From Bacillus sp. CH140a_4T (GTDB lineage: Bacteria > Bacillota > Bacilli > Bacillales > Bacillaceae_G): a stretch of 64,000 nucleotides of DNA. This document shows, piece after piece, positions 1 to 8,372 of this stretch. How positions within the stretch are numbered: position 1 is the first letter of the stretch; the number at the start of each line of letters is the position of its first letter. Made by a program: the position numbers and the translations under genes. A model generated the notes under the pieces. That model ran no database searches. It was not told the DNA's origin and saw only the letters and a list, made by a program, of their open reading frames with translations. The DNA lies in NCBI RefSeq assembly GCF_008923725.1, contig NZ_WBPF01000013.1, forward strand, positions 868,001 through 932,000, read 5' to 3'.

Positions 1-1364
1 TCTCCCGCTTTGTTATCAAGCACCATATGAATGTCTTCAAGAAGTCCCTTCATATCAACGGTCCCCATACTCAATTTAAATCCTTGTTGCTCAATCTTTG
101 ATAAATCTAATAAATCTTCAATTAACCCTTGCATGCGTTCACTTTCTTTTAAAATAATATGCAAGAAATGTTCGCAGAATTTTTTATTATCCATCGCACC
201 GTCCAAGAGCGTTTCTGAAAAACCTTTAATAGAAGTAATCGGTGTCTTTAGTTCATGAGAAACATTCGCTAAAAAGTCTTTTCTCATTTGTTCTAATTTC
301 TTTAGCTCAGTAATGTCATGAAATACAAGGACAATCCCTTTCCATTCATGGTTCGTCCCGATAATCGGTGCTCCATATACTTCGAAATGCTTTCGCTCAA
401 TTCCAAGCGGCAATAACATTTGTTTACGCACTTTCACTTCTGTCATAAAGATTTCTTCCACGAGCTCTATAATTTCTGTATGATGAAACGACTCATAATA
501 TAAACGATCTAAATATTCTTCATCTGTTACGTGGAAAGTCTCCTTATACGAACGGTTTACAAGGTTTATATACCCGCGGCTATCAATTAAAATCATTCCG
601 CTTCCCATATTTTCAATTAACGTATGCAGACGATCTTGTTGCATTTCTTGCTCAAGTGTCATCTCTTGTAAATTACGGGCTAAAATATTTATCGCTTTAC
701 TCAGCATCCCCGTTTCATCCGAATGACTTTCATAAGCGCGTGCTTTATAATTTCCCTTCGCTAATTCGATAGCAACTTTCGTAACAGATTCAATTGGCCT
801 AATATATTGCCCTGTAATTTTCATACCTAAAAATACGACTACGAGACAAGCGATAACAAATCCGATAATTAATAATCCCCACGTTTTTTGATGAACAGAT
901 TTCAAAGGCTCAATTGTACTTTTCACCAAAATATACCCTTGTTTCCCTGCTACATCTTGAACGAATACCGCATGGTAAAATTCATTATTCTGATCTGTTT
1001 CTTTCGTAATGACTTTGTTTCTTTGTTTCGTGGTTTCAGAAGAAAGTTCTTTAATTATCTCTTGACTAAAAGCAGACTTTTCTCCTCCGCTATATTGAAC
1101 TTTCTTTTTTTCATCTATAAATGCAATAGAAGCCTGTATTTTTTCTTCTAACTTTTCAAATACATATGGATTTTTTAAAACATCATCAAAACCCTGTTCT
1201 TCTGCTAATACCGCAACATACTCTGTCTCTTTTACCATTCTCTCTTTGGCATGATCTATATAGTAGTTTTCAAACACAGTTTCTAGCAATAAACCTAGTC
1301 CAACTAAAATAAAAACAATAAGAGAAACAAATGTAAAAAGAAGCCTGGAACGAAATTTATTCAT
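1..1364 (-). CDS. phoR: PhoR-type sensor histidine kinase (3' end outside window)
   Basis: Membrane sensor kinase of the phosphate-starvation PhoP-PhoR system, partner of the adjacent PhoP. About 454 residues are visible. They run through a membrane segment near residues 8-30, an extracytoplasmic region, a second membrane segment near 160-180 that leads into a HAMP linker, a PAS domain (about 235-340), and a HisKA domain with the H-box SHELKTPITSIKG, whose phospho-acceptor histidine is at about residue 370. The ATP-binding domain lies beyond the left edge. The ATG sits inside the phoP stop region, an 8-base overlap that implies translational coupling. AGGAG lies a few bases upstream. Identification rests on domain order and the phoP-mdh context typical of Bacillus. 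Confidence 0.93.
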   Translation of the reverse strand, partial: MNKFRSRLLFTFVSLIVFILVGLGLLLETVFENYYIDHAKERMVKETEYVAVLAEEQGFDDVLKNPYVFEKLEEKIQASIAFIDEKKKVQYSGGEKSAFSQEIIKELSSETTKQRNKVITKETDQNNEFYHAVFVQDVAGKQGYILVKSTIEPLKSVHQKTWGLLIIGFVIACLVVVFLGMKITGQYIRPIESVTKVAIELAKGNYKARAYESHSDETGMLSKAINILARNLQEMTLEQEMQQDRLHTLIENMGSGMILIDSRGYINLVNRSYKETFHVTDEEYLDRLYYESFHHTEIIELVEEIFMTEVKVRKQMLLPLGIERKHFEVYGAPIIGTNHEWKGIVLVFHDITELKKLEQMRKDFLANVSHELKTPITSIKGFSETLLDGAMDNKKFCEHFLHIILKESERMQGLIEDLLDLSKIEQQGFKLSMGTVDMKGLLEDIHMVLDNKAG

Positions 1365-2076
1365 CCCCTTTTGGCTCCTCTAATTTATATCCTAAACCAC
1401 GTATCGTTTTAATGTACGTCGGTTTTTTCGTATTTTGTTCAATTTTATCGCGCAAATGGCTAATATGAACGTCAACAATTCGTGTATCACCAGCAAAATC
1501 ATAGTTCCATACAGCACTTAATAATTGATCACGTGTCAACACGCGACTTTTATTTTTCGCAAGATAAACAAGTAGTTCAAATTCTTTTGGTGTTAATTCA
1601 AGCTTTCTTCCTTGGAAATAAGCCTCATAAAATTCCGGCAAAATTTTAAGTTCAGCAATTGTGACGCTCTCTTCATCTGACGCTTCTTTAACTTGTTCTT
1701 CTTGTTGTAATTTCGTGCGGCGCAAAATTGCCTTCACACGCGCAACAACTTCCCTTGGGCTAAATGGCTTCGTCATATAATCATCTGCCCCAAGTTCAAG
1801 ACCTAGCACCTTATCAAATTCATCATCTTTTGCTGTTAACATTAAAATCGGCGTCATAACGCGCTGCAATCGTAATTCTTTACACACTTCCATACCATCC
1901 ATTTTTGGAAGCATTAAATCTAATATAATTAAATCTGGGCGTTCTGTTGTCGCTTTTTGAAGCGCCATTTCTCCATCCATCGCTGTTATCACTTCAAACC
2001 CAGCTTGTTGTAGATTAAATTCAATTAAAGTTAAGATAAATTCCTCATCATCAACTACTAAAATACGATTGTTCAT
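1357..2076 (-). CDS. phoP: Phosphate regulon response regulator PhoP
   Basis: OmpR/PhoB-class response regulator of 239 residues, activated by PhoR during phosphate limitation. The receiver domain (1-120) has the acidic pair D9-D10, phospho-acceptor D53 in LDLMLP and K103 in MTKPFS. The C-terminal winged helix (about 140-235) has the typical LTPKEFELLVYLAKN and RTIRGLGYKLE motifs. The ATG follows a GGAGG ribosome-binding site. First gene of a phoP-phoR operon, with about 160 bases to the next upstream gene. In Bacillus it lies directly downstream of citZ-icd-mdh, as here; a MaoC-like gene and two small ORFs intervene in this genome. Confidence 0.97.
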   Translation of the reverse strand: MNNRILVVDDEEFILTLIEFNLQQAGFEVITAMDGEMALQKATTERPDLIILDLMLPKMDGMEVCKELRLQRVMTPILMLTAKDDEFDKVLGLELGADDYMTKPFSPREVVARVKAILRRTKLQQEEQVKEASDEESVTIAELKILPEFYEAYFQGRKLELTPKEFELLVYLAKNKSRVLTRDQLLSAVWNYDFAGDTRIVDVHISHLRDKIEQNTKKPTYIKTIRGLGYKLEEPKGDE

Positions 2077-2235
2077 TCTTTTCCTCCAAGTTATAGACTT
2101 GAAACCTTCTTCATCCTAGTATTTTCCCCGTTATTCTCATCATACTAGAAAACATGGTCCCTCTCAATATAATTGTCTATACATGGAGCTGATTTGTACT
2201 ATCATTATTCCTAAAAACAATTACACTCGGCTTAA

Positions 2236-2472
2236 TTAACTTATTGTTATCCATACTTTATACACTTCTATAGTTTCATTAAATTCTACTTCCGTATAAA
2301 TATTAAATTCTCGATTTTGCGCTAACAAAAACGCAAGAGCATACGCTACTTTATAGTCTAGCGTTTCATATCCATCAAATGCTCTTCCATACATTTCATT
2401 CGCGATTGAATCTGCCCACACTTCAGCTTCTCTTATCGTTTCAAAGATAGTTTCTTCTCTCTTCCACTTCAT
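2236..2472 (-). CDS. Small hypothetical protein, 78 residues
   Basis: Soluble acidic protein with no family I can name. It has no signal peptide or membrane segment. The N-terminal third (about 8-30) looks helical, with alternating Glu/Ala/Trp, and the C-terminal part looks like beta strands. The start is well supported by GAAAGGGG about 12 bases upstream of the ATG. It is a single-gene unit between phoP and a divergently oriented tiny ORF. The codon use resembles its neighbours, so it is probably a genuine lineage-specific gene. Function unknown. Confidence 0.65.
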   Translation of the reverse strand: MKWKREETIFETIREAEVWADSIANEMYGRAFDGYETLDYKVAYALAFLLAQNREFNIYTEVEFNETIEVYKVWITIS

Positions 2473-2563
2473 CTTAAAAAAACACCCCTTTCATTGACTT
2501 CAATCACCAATAAATATATCATTAATTTAAATATACAAATAAATATGATACAGGGGGGCTATT

Positions 2564-2695
2564 ATGCGAATATTACTACCTATTTTAACTTTAGTAGTAA
2601 CATGTTTCCTTACTTTTAACGTACCAAGCTGGGACACGATTAAAACAGGTTGTTCCGATTTCGCCGAAGGATTCACACAAGGATTCTTCAACTAA
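2564..2695 (+). CDS. Tiny membrane or secreted peptide, 43 residues
   Basis: Short ORF with a strong ribosome-binding site (CAGGGGGG, 7 bases from the ATG) and a terminator hairpin directly after the stop codon. The product starts with a hydrophobic segment of about 18 residues (MRILLPILTLVVTCFLTF), followed by a short polar tail with one Cys and two Phe/Gly-rich turns. It could be a single-pass membrane peptide or a short leader-like secreted peptide. Start, stop, RBS and terminator together argue it is expressed. It is divergent from the 78-residue gene and convergent with the MaoC-like gene. Function unknown. Confidence 0.55.
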   Translation: MRILLPILTLVVTCFLTFNVPSWDTIKTGCSDFAEGFTQGFFN

Positions 2696-2696
2696 A

Positions 2697-2738
2697 AATA
2701 GCGCTAGCCCCCTTATAGAAAGGTATGCTAGCGCTATT
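2697..2738. terminator. Bidirectional terminator between small ORF and MaoC-like gene
   Basis: Perfect 12-bp stem (AATAGCGCTAGC with GCTAGCGCTATT) with an 18-base loop. It is flanked by A-rich sequence on the left and T-rich sequence on the right, so it can end transcription from both convergent genes. Confidence 0.8.
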
Positions 2739-2752
2739 CATATTTTTACTTT

Positions 2753-3226
2753 TTAAAAATTATCTAATGCTTTTTCCATAATAGAAACTGATTTAAAAGG
2801 CGGCGTTACTGTTAAAGAACCCTTTACAACCGTTTCTCCTTTTTCATCATGAGCAGATACAAGCATATCAATTGTATGTTCCTCCTCAGAAACAGCCACA
2901 ACTTCAAAGTGGATTTGTAACGTTTCATAATGGTGAACATGCTTCACGAACGTAAGGTCCTTCCTCGTAATATGACTACCTGGACCTGGTAAATATTTCG
3001 TGACTGCCGTTGTAATCATTCCCGTTAGCATAATGCTTGGTACAATCGGCTTTTCATACGGAGTTTGGGATGCGTAATCATGCTGAATATATAATGGATT
3101 GGCATCATTCGTTAACCCTAAGTACAATAACAAATCTTTATCCTCAATTTTTTCAGTGATAGATAATTTCTCTCCTACTGTAATTTCATCCATTCTACGA
3201 CCAATTTGAACTTTTTTCTTTAACAT
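2753..3226 (-). CDS. MaoC-like hot-dog dehydratase
   Basis: 157-residue single hot-dog-fold protein of the MaoC dehydratase / (R)-specific enoyl-CoA hydratase type. The motif NDANPLYIQHDYASQ followed by KPIVPSIMLTGMITTAV matches the active-site helix region of MaoC proteins (Asp/His pair). Likely acts on acyl-CoA or acyl-ACP in the cytoplasm; the true substrate is not evident. Monocistronic, with GGAGGGGG before the ATG. A perfect-consensus CcpA cre site lies about 125 bases upstream over the predicted -35 region, so carbon catabolite repression is likely. The alternative is a non-catalytic acyl-CoA-binding hot-dog protein. Confidence 0.8.
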   Translation of the reverse strand: MLKKKVQIGRRMDEITVGEKLSITEKIEDKDLLLYLGLTNDANPLYIQHDYASQTPYEKPIVPSIMLTGMITTAVTKYLPGPGSHITRKDLTFVKHVHHYETLQIHFEVVAVSEEEHTIDMLVSAHDEKGETVVKGSLTVTPPFKSVSIMEKALDNF

Positions 3227-3349
3227 GTTACAACCCCCTCCGATTTTTTCACCTTATTATCCTACTAGCAGCGATACCTGATCCAAATTTTACTATGATG
3301 AGGGAAATGTATAGTATAAATCTATAGTTTCATTATAGGATACACCAAA

Positions 3350-3363
3350 TGATAGCGTTTTCA
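3350..3363. promoter_or_regulatory. CcpA catabolite-responsive element (cre)
   Basis: TGATAGCGTTTTCA matches the Bacillus cre consensus TGWNANCGNTNWCA at every defined position. On the minus strand it overlaps the -35 position of a candidate promoter whose -10 is TATAAT (3332-3337), upstream of the MaoC-like gene. Position suggests repression. Confidence 0.6.
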
Positions 3364-3397
3364 TATTATTTCAAAAAAACATTTGCATATATAGTAG

Positions 3398-3425
3398 AAA
3401 AAGATTCGGGGCCCCGAATCTTTTT
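3398..3425 (-). terminator. mdh operon terminator
   Basis: Perfect 28-base palindrome (14-bp arms, AAAAAGATTCGGGG then its complement) beginning about 18 bases after the mdh stop codon, with the T-run built into the arm. It has no spare loop bases, so the apex opens at GGGGCCCC. Confidence 0.85.
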
Positions 3426-3442
3426 CCGCTTATATTTAATTA

Positions 3443-4381
3443 TTAAACAAGAACCTTCATAACATTACGTACAGATTCTACAGAGCGATCTAACGCTTCT
3501 TTTTCATCTGCAAGAAGTTCTAATTCAATAATTTTTTCAATTCCGTTACCACCTAGAATTACTGGTACCCCTAAATAAAGGTCGCTATAACCATATTCAC
3601 CTTCAAGGTACGCAATAGCCGGTAATACACGGCGTTGATCTTTTAAGATTGCTTCTGTCATTTCAACTAAAGAAGCAGCTGGTGCGTAATATGCACTACC
3701 GTTTCCTAATAAGCCTACAATCTCACCGCCACCTTTACGGGTACGTTCTACGATTGCTTCTAAACGCTCTTTCGGAATTAACGTTTCTAACGGAATGCCA
3801 CCTGCATAAGAATAACGTACAAGAGGTACCATATCGTCACCGTGGCCACCCAGAACAAATCCTGTAATGTCTTTCACAGAAAGATTTAATTCTTGTGCAA
3901 TAAATGTACGGAAACGAGCTGTATCTAATACGCCCGATTGACCGATAACACGCTCTTTCGGGAATCCTGCTTCTTTAAATACAGAATATGTCATTGCATC
4001 AACTGGATTTGTTAATACAACAATAACCGCATTTGGTGAATGTTTTGCAATGTCGCGCGTAATACTTTTCATAATTTTAGAGTTTGTTGCTACTAAGTCA
4101 TCACGGCTCATACCAGGCTTACGCGCAATACCTGCTGTAATAACAACAACGTCAGAATCAGCCGTATCTGCGTAATCAGATGTTCCAATAATGTTAGCAT
4201 CAAAACCTTGTACTGGGCTCGCTTCTAACATATCTAACGCTTTCCCTTTTGTTGGATTTTCCAGTTGTGGAATGTCCACTAATACAACATCTGCAAGTTC
4301 TTTTTGTGCTAATAAGAATGCTGTTGTTGCTCCTGTAAATCCTGCACCGATGACTGAAACTTTCTTGCGTTTGATTGTCAT
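3443..4381 (-). CDS. mdh: Malate dehydrogenase
   Basis: 312-residue NAD-dependent malate dehydrogenase of the LDH-like type; interconverts malate and oxaloacetate in the TCA cycle. The N-terminal Rossmann motif GAGFTGATT is at about 12-20, D36 (end of the second strand) favours NAD, the substrate-binding arginines are R87, R93 and about R156, and the catalytic His is H180 in GGHGDDMVP. The start has a GGGGGG Shine-Dalgarno. Last gene of the citZ-icd-mdh cluster, 19 bases after icd and followed by a strong terminator. Length and motifs are normal for the family. Confidence 0.98.
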   Translation of the reverse strand: MTIKRKKVSVIGAGFTGATTAFLLAQKELADVVLVDIPQLENPTKGKALDMLEASPVQGFDANIIGTSDYADTADSDVVVITAGIARKPGMSRDDLVATNSKIMKSITRDIAKHSPNAVIVVLTNPVDAMTYSVFKEAGFPKERVIGQSGVLDTARFRTFIAQELNLSVKDITGFVLGGHGDDMVPLVRYSYAGGIPLETLIPKERLEAIVERTRKGGGEIVGLLGNGSAYYAPAASLVEMTEAILKDQRRVLPAIAYLEGEYGYSDLYLGVPVILGGNGIEKIIELELLADEKEALDRSVESVRNVMKVLV

Positions 4382-4400
4382 AATTTACCCCCCGCTTTAA

Positions 4401-5693
4401 TTATGCGTTTTTGATTATCGCTACATCCATGTTTTTAATAAGTTCATTAGCGAACTCAGAACAGTTCACTTCTGTTGCACCTTCCATTAAGCGTGCGAAA
4501 TCATAAGTTACTACTTTTGAAGCAATTGTTTTCTCAACTGAAGCAGTTACTAATTTCGCAGCTTCGTTCCATCCTAAGTGCTCTAATAATAATACACCAG
4601 AAAGAAGAACTGAAGATGGGTTTACTTTATCTAAACCTGCATATTTTGGAGCTGTACCATGTGTAGCTTCAAAGATAGCATGTCCAGTCACATAGTTAAT
4701 GTTTGCACCAGGTGCAATACCAATTCCACCTACTTGTGCAGCAAGTGCATCAGAGATGTAGTCTCCGTTTAAGTTCATTGTTGCAACAACATCGAACTCA
4801 CGTGGACGAGTTAAAATTTGTTGTAAGAAGATGTCTGCAATAGAATCTTTTACGATGATTTTTCCAGCCACTTCAGCATCTGCCATCGCTTTATTCGCTG
4901 CATCTTTACCATCTTTCTCAACGATACGGTCATATTCAGCCCAAGTAAATACTTTGTCGCCGAATTCTTGTTCCGCTACTTCGTAACCCCAGTTTTTGAA
5001 AGCACCTTCTGTAAATTTCATAATGTTTCCTTTATGAACTAATGTAACAGAAGAGCGTTTTTCATTAATTGCATATTGAATCGCAGCACGAACAAGACGC
5101 TTTGTCCCTTCTTCTGAGATTGGTTTAATACCAATACCAGATGTTTCTGGGAAGCGGATTTTATTAACACCCATTGCTTCTTTTAAGAAAGCAAGAACTT
5201 TTTCTGCTTCTGGAGATCCTTGTGCATATTCAATTCCAGCATAAATGTCTTCTGTATTCTCACGGAAAATAACCATATCAGTATCTTCCGGACGTTTTAC
5301 AGGTGAAGGAACACCATCAAAATAACGAACTGGACGTAGACATACATATAAATCTAATTCTTGACGAAGTGCTACGTTTAGAGAACGAATACCACCGCCA
5401 ACTGGAGTTGTAAGTGGACCTTTAATCGCGATTAAATATTCACGGATTAAATTTAAAGTTTCTTCTGGTAACCACTCGCCTGTTTGGTTGAATGCTTTTT
5501 CCCCTGCAAGCACTTCTTTCCAAACAATTTTCTTCTCACCATCATAAGCTTTTTCAACTGCTGCTTCTAGTACACGAGATGCAGCTGCCCAAATATCAGG
5601 ACCAATTCCATCTCCTTCGATAAATGGAATAATCGGATTGTTTGGTACATTCATAACACCATTAGTTACAGTAATTTTTTCACCTGTCGTCAA
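4401..5693 (-). CDS. icd: Isocitrate dehydrogenase (NADP)
   Basis: 430-residue NADP-dependent isocitrate dehydrogenase, converting isocitrate to 2-oxoglutarate. It carries the dehydrogenase-family motifs [12 protein letters not shown] near the N terminus, [25 protein letters not shown]-type substrate segment (Ser/Asn/Arg ligands) and [17 protein letters not shown] with metal-binding aspartates. I place the start at a TTG (MTTGEKITV...) because GGGGG lies 8 bases before it; the in-frame ATG 15 bases upstream has no ribosome-binding site. The gene sits between citZ (160 bases upstream) and mdh. The gap to citZ has no clear terminator, so co-transcription is likely. Confidence 0.97.
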   Translation of the reverse strand: MTTGEKITVTNGVMNVPNNPIIPFIEGDGIGPDIWAAASRVLEAAVEKAYDGEKKIVWKEVLAGEKAFNQTGEWLPEETLNLIREYLIAIKGPLTTPVGGGIRSLNVALRQELDLYVCLRPVRYFDGVPSPVKRPEDTDMVIFRENTEDIYAGIEYAQGSPEAEKVLAFLKEAMGVNKIRFPETSGIGIKPISEEGTKRLVRAAIQYAINEKRSSVTLVHKGNIMKFTEGAFKNWGYEVAEQEFGDKVFTWAEYDRIVEKDGKDAANKAMADAEVAGKIIVKDSIADIFLQQILTRPREFDVVATMNLNGDYISDALAAQVGGIGIAPGANINYVTGHAIFEATHGTAPKYAGLDKVNPSSVLLSGVLLLEHLGWNEAAKLVTASVEKTIASKVVTYDFARLMEGATEVNCSEFANELIKNMDVAIIKNA

Positions 5694-5853
5694 TGTGATA
5701 ACCCCCATGTTTGAAATTTCATATGTATGAAACTGAGGGAATAACCCCTCAGTTCAAACCGTTATTCAAATTTAAATATTCTAATCATTACGTCTTTCCG
5801 AAAAAATCAGACTTTTGAAAGCGTATTTTCACTATCAAAATAGTGTTTTTCGC

Positions 5854-6969
5854 TTATCGTTGTGCAATTGGAACGTACACTTGATGTGTTGGTCCATTAT
5901 AATCAGCACGTGGACGGATTAAACGGTTGTTTTCATATTGTTCTAGAATATGAGCTAACCAGCCTGACATACGGCTAATTGCAAAAATAGGTGTAAATAA
6001 GTCATGGTCAATTCCTAAGCAATGGTATACAGAAGCTGAATAGAAATCAACATTTGGTGGAAGACCTTTTTCTTTTGTTACAATGTCTTCAATTTTGATA
6101 GACATATTATACCATTTGTCTTCTCCTAAAAGCACGCATAATCTCTTGGACATTTCACGTAAATGTTTTGCACGTGGATCACCCTGCTCATATACACGGT
6201 GGCCAAAGCCCATGATTTTCACTTTATTTTGAAAAGCATTATGAATATATGATTCTACATTTTCTTCTTCGCCAATTTCCGTTAACATCTTCATTACATT
6301 TTCATTTGCCCCGCCGTGAAGAGGACCTTTTAACGCACCGATTGCTGCTGTAATACCAGAATATACATCTGAAAGTGTAGCTACACAAACGCGTGCAGTG
6401 AATGTAGAAGCGTTTAACTCATGATCTGCGTGAAGTACAAGCGCCTTATCAAAAGCTTCAATTTCAACTTCATTTGGCTCGCGATCATTTAACATGTACA
6501 AGAAGTTTGCAGCTAATGATAAATCGTTTCTAGGCTCAACAATATCTAAACCTTTACGAATTCTTGCATAAGCAGCAACTAAAGTTCCCACTTGAGCCTG
6601 CAATTTAACCGCTTTCAAATAGTTGGACTTCTCATCCATAATTTCAGCGCTCTCATCGTATAATGATAGCATGGAAATTGCAGTTCGTAAAACAGACATC
6701 GGATGTGCGATTTTTAAATCTACTTGTTTCAAATATGTTAAAATCTCACCTGGGACTTTATAGTATTCCGATACAGTCTCTTTAAATTTCGCTAGTTCTT
6801 GTTCATTAGGAAGCTTGCGATGCCATAATAAGTACACTACTTCTTCAAATGTAGCATTCTCAGCTAAATCATCAATATTATACCCAACATAAGTTAATGT
6901 ATCATCAATAATAGAGCTCACAGATGATGTTGTTGCTACTACCCCTTCTAAACCTCGAATAACAGTCAT
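5854..6969 (-). CDS. citZ: Citrate synthase
   Basis: 371-residue citrate synthase, condensing acetyl-CoA and oxaloacetate at the entry to the TCA cycle. Catalytic motifs are present in order: LHGGANENVM (first His), GFGHRVYEQGDPRA (second His) and VDFYSASVYH (Asp). The start MTVIRGLEG has AAAGGAG upstream; an 11-residue in-frame extension exists but lacks a Shine-Dalgarno. First gene of citZ-icd-mdh. Its long upstream region (about 400 bases) contains a GAAC-N4-GTTC palindrome and an inverted repeat, which may be regulatory. In B. subtilis this promoter answers to CcpC and CcpA; I could not locate a convincing CcpC site here. Confidence 0.97.
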   Translation of the reverse strand: MTVIRGLEGVVATTSSVSSIIDDTLTYVGYNIDDLAENATFEEVVYLLWHRKLPNEQELAKFKETVSEYYKVPGEILTYLKQVDLKIAHPMSVLRTAISMLSLYDESAEIMDEKSNYLKAVKLQAQVGTLVAAYARIRKGLDIVEPRNDLSLAANFLYMLNDREPNEVEIEAFDKALVLHADHELNASTFTARVCVATLSDVYSGITAAIGALKGPLHGGANENVMKMLTEIGEEENVESYIHNAFQNKVKIMGFGHRVYEQGDPRAKHLREMSKRLCVLLGEDKWYNMSIKIEDIVTKEKGLPPNVDFYSASVYHCLGIDHDLFTPIFAISRMSGWLAHILEQYENNRLIRPRADYNGPTHQVYVPIAQR

Positions 6970-7040
6970 GACATTCTCTCCTTTTCCTGAAAATTCTCCC
7001 AACCTTGCTCCTTATATCTATTTGCTCTCCTTTTGAATTA

Positions 7041-7054
7041 TGAACGCCCGTTCA
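7041..7054. promoter_or_regulatory. Palindromic operator-like site upstream of citZ
   Basis: TGAACGCCCGTTCA has perfect 6-base arms around CC. The core GAAC-N4-GTTC resembles both a LexA (SOS) box and some TetR-family operators. It lies about 72 bases upstream of the citZ start codon. Which protein binds is unknown. Confidence 0.35.
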
Positions 7055-7215
7055 CTCTTTAGGCAAGCAAAATGCACGATCATGCAAATCTGTTGCAATG
7101 TTCCCCTCTTATGTCCATTGTCTACATGGAGAGCATGAGCGTGAATGTCTCCCCGAATCCTCACGCTCAAAACAACAAGTTAGTGAGGAAAATGAATTCC
7201 GAAGAGTTTTATGAT

Positions 7216-7264
7216 AAAAACAACATAAAACAATATCATTATAAAATTGTTTTATGTTGTTTTT
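7216..7264 (-). terminator. ytwI terminator
   Basis: Perfect 19-bp arms (7216-7234 and 7246-7264, AAAAACAACATAAAACAAT and its complement) with an 11-base loop, downstream of ytwI and upstream of citZ. The A/T-rich arms provide U-runs in either direction. Confidence 0.75.
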
Positions 7265-7388
7265 ATTTTATCTGGTGTAAAGTCTCTGCTGTTATGTAAC
7301 TTTTCAAAGTTTCTAATCCTATTATAAACAATTATCTGACTTTTGTGAACAGAAAGAATTCAAAAATTTTATATTACTATAAAATTCC

Positions 7389-7850
7389 TTATTTAAACAT
7401 CTGTATAATACTCATAACTGCATAGGCAATTCCAGCCCCAATTAATGGACCTACAGCAACTCCATTAAATAAAGCAACCGCTATAATTGTCCCGAAAACG
7501 AGCGCAGTTGTAATATGAGGATCCGTCGTCAATAATTGTACGCCGCCTTTCGCTAACAAAGCAACCGCTACCCCTGAAGCTAAAGCAATCCATGCATAAT
7601 ACGATTTGGCCGCTTCTCCAAGTTGTTTAAAACCTATTTCCCCCGTCGCAATCGGTACGAGTACTGCTATTGTAATAACCGTAACACCGAGGTTAATCCC
7701 TTTCGTTTGTAGATAAGGAAAGACTTTATCCCCTAGAAACGTAAACTTCAATAAAAATAACACACCAATAGCTACAGTAAGCGATTGGTTTTTAGCAACA
7801 AGTCCGATAATAAGTAGTATGAATAAAAATAACGTTGACTGACTAATCAT
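7389..7850 (-). CDS. ytwI: DUF441-family membrane protein YtwI
   Basis: 153-residue integral membrane protein with about four hydrophobic helices (roughly 1-30, 48-70, 82-108 and 115-148). The Gly/Ala-rich helix LVFGTIIAVALFNGVAVGPLIGAG is characteristic of the DUF441 family. The ATG follows GAAAGGAAG. In Bacillus this gene lies between ytvI and citZ; the arrangement is kept here. Molecular function unknown. It has its own terminator downstream, separating it from citZ. Confidence 0.88.
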   Translation of the reverse strand: MISQSTLFLFILLIIGLVAKNQSLTVAIGVLFLLKFTFLGDKVFPYLQTKGINLGVTVITIAVLVPIATGEIGFKQLGEAAKSYYAWIALASGVAVALLAKGGVQLLTTDPHITTALVFGTIIAVALFNGVAVGPLIGAGIAYAVMSIIQMFK

Positions 7851-8183
7851 GTTTGCACTTCCTTTCTGAAAATAATGAACTCATTTCCAAACAAAAATAC
7901 CTTTAAACCTATCGTTATACATGCTATATCGATGCCTATTCAACATAAAGCACTTCATTTTTTTATGTATTTTAAAATGACAAACTGAGACTTTTACCAT
8001 CAAATTTTAAGCATGTATACATTTTAAAAAACGATCGTCTCTCCTTTCTTTTCTAATAAGAAACAGGTAAAATAAAAAGAAGAGAAAATGAAGTTTTTAC
8101 CATATAGTAGAAGCATCAACACCAAGCTTTCCCAGTCACTCACGTACTGAAAAAGCAGGAAAAATCCATCATTCCACTATAAC
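7851..8183. other. Gene-free stretch between ytwI and repeat element
   Basis: A/T-rich spacer between the divergent ytwI and ytvI genes. It must carry the ytwI promoter. I see no ORF with a ribosome-binding site and no strong hairpin until the bcr1-like element begins at 8184. Confidence 0.5.
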
Positions 8184-8335
8184 ATAAAGTTCAACTAATC
8201 GGGCTTTTACGGGCAGTTTATCTCCATCTAACTCCTTTGATCCAGCCGCACTTTGGGTAGGAGATTTACTGCCCGTTAATGCGGGGTAAAGTGAAACTTT
8301 AATCAGTGGGGCACACTCGTTATAAGTTGAACGAA
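8184..8335 (+). repeat. Rearranged bcr1-like repeat
   Basis: Related to the three full repeats at 26.4, 36.0 and 56.4 kb but with the parts in a different order. The second half (ATCGGGCTTTTACGGGCAGT ... ACTGCCCGTTAATGCGGGGTAAA, to about 8290) comes first and is followed directly by the first-half motif TAAAGTGAAACTTTAATCAGTGGGG. The stem GGGCAGT/ACTGCCC is intact. It ends near 8335 with TATAAGTTGAACGAATTAG. It could be a permuted element or two truncated copies in tandem. It lies just upstream of ytvI. Confidence 0.7.
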
Positions 8336-8372
8336 TTAGGATAATCCAAATTGGAATGGGAGGTATACATCT

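Larger units (their letters stand above)
6970..7388. other. citZ upstream region, no gene
   Basis: 419-base gap holding the ytwI terminator (7216-7264), a 9-bp inverted repeat TGAGCGTGA/TCACGCTCA (7136-7144 with 7161-7169) and a GAAC-N4-GTTC palindrome at 7041-7054. Only a short, RBS-less ORF occurs on the plus strand. The citZ promoter must lie here, but I do not see one obvious -35/-10 pair. Confidence 0.6.

Noticed and set aside
5694-5708. Upstream ATG of icd
   Set aside because: GGGGG falls inside the extension and serves the TTG start; no Shine-Dalgarno before the ATG.
7072-7085. TGCACGATCATGCA near citZ as an operator
   Set aside because: Arms mismatch at two central positions and no known factor fits; probably chance.
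7072-7299. 75-codon plus-strand ORF upstream of citZ
   Set aside because: Lacks a ribosome-binding site and overlaps the ytwI terminator and the citZ control region.
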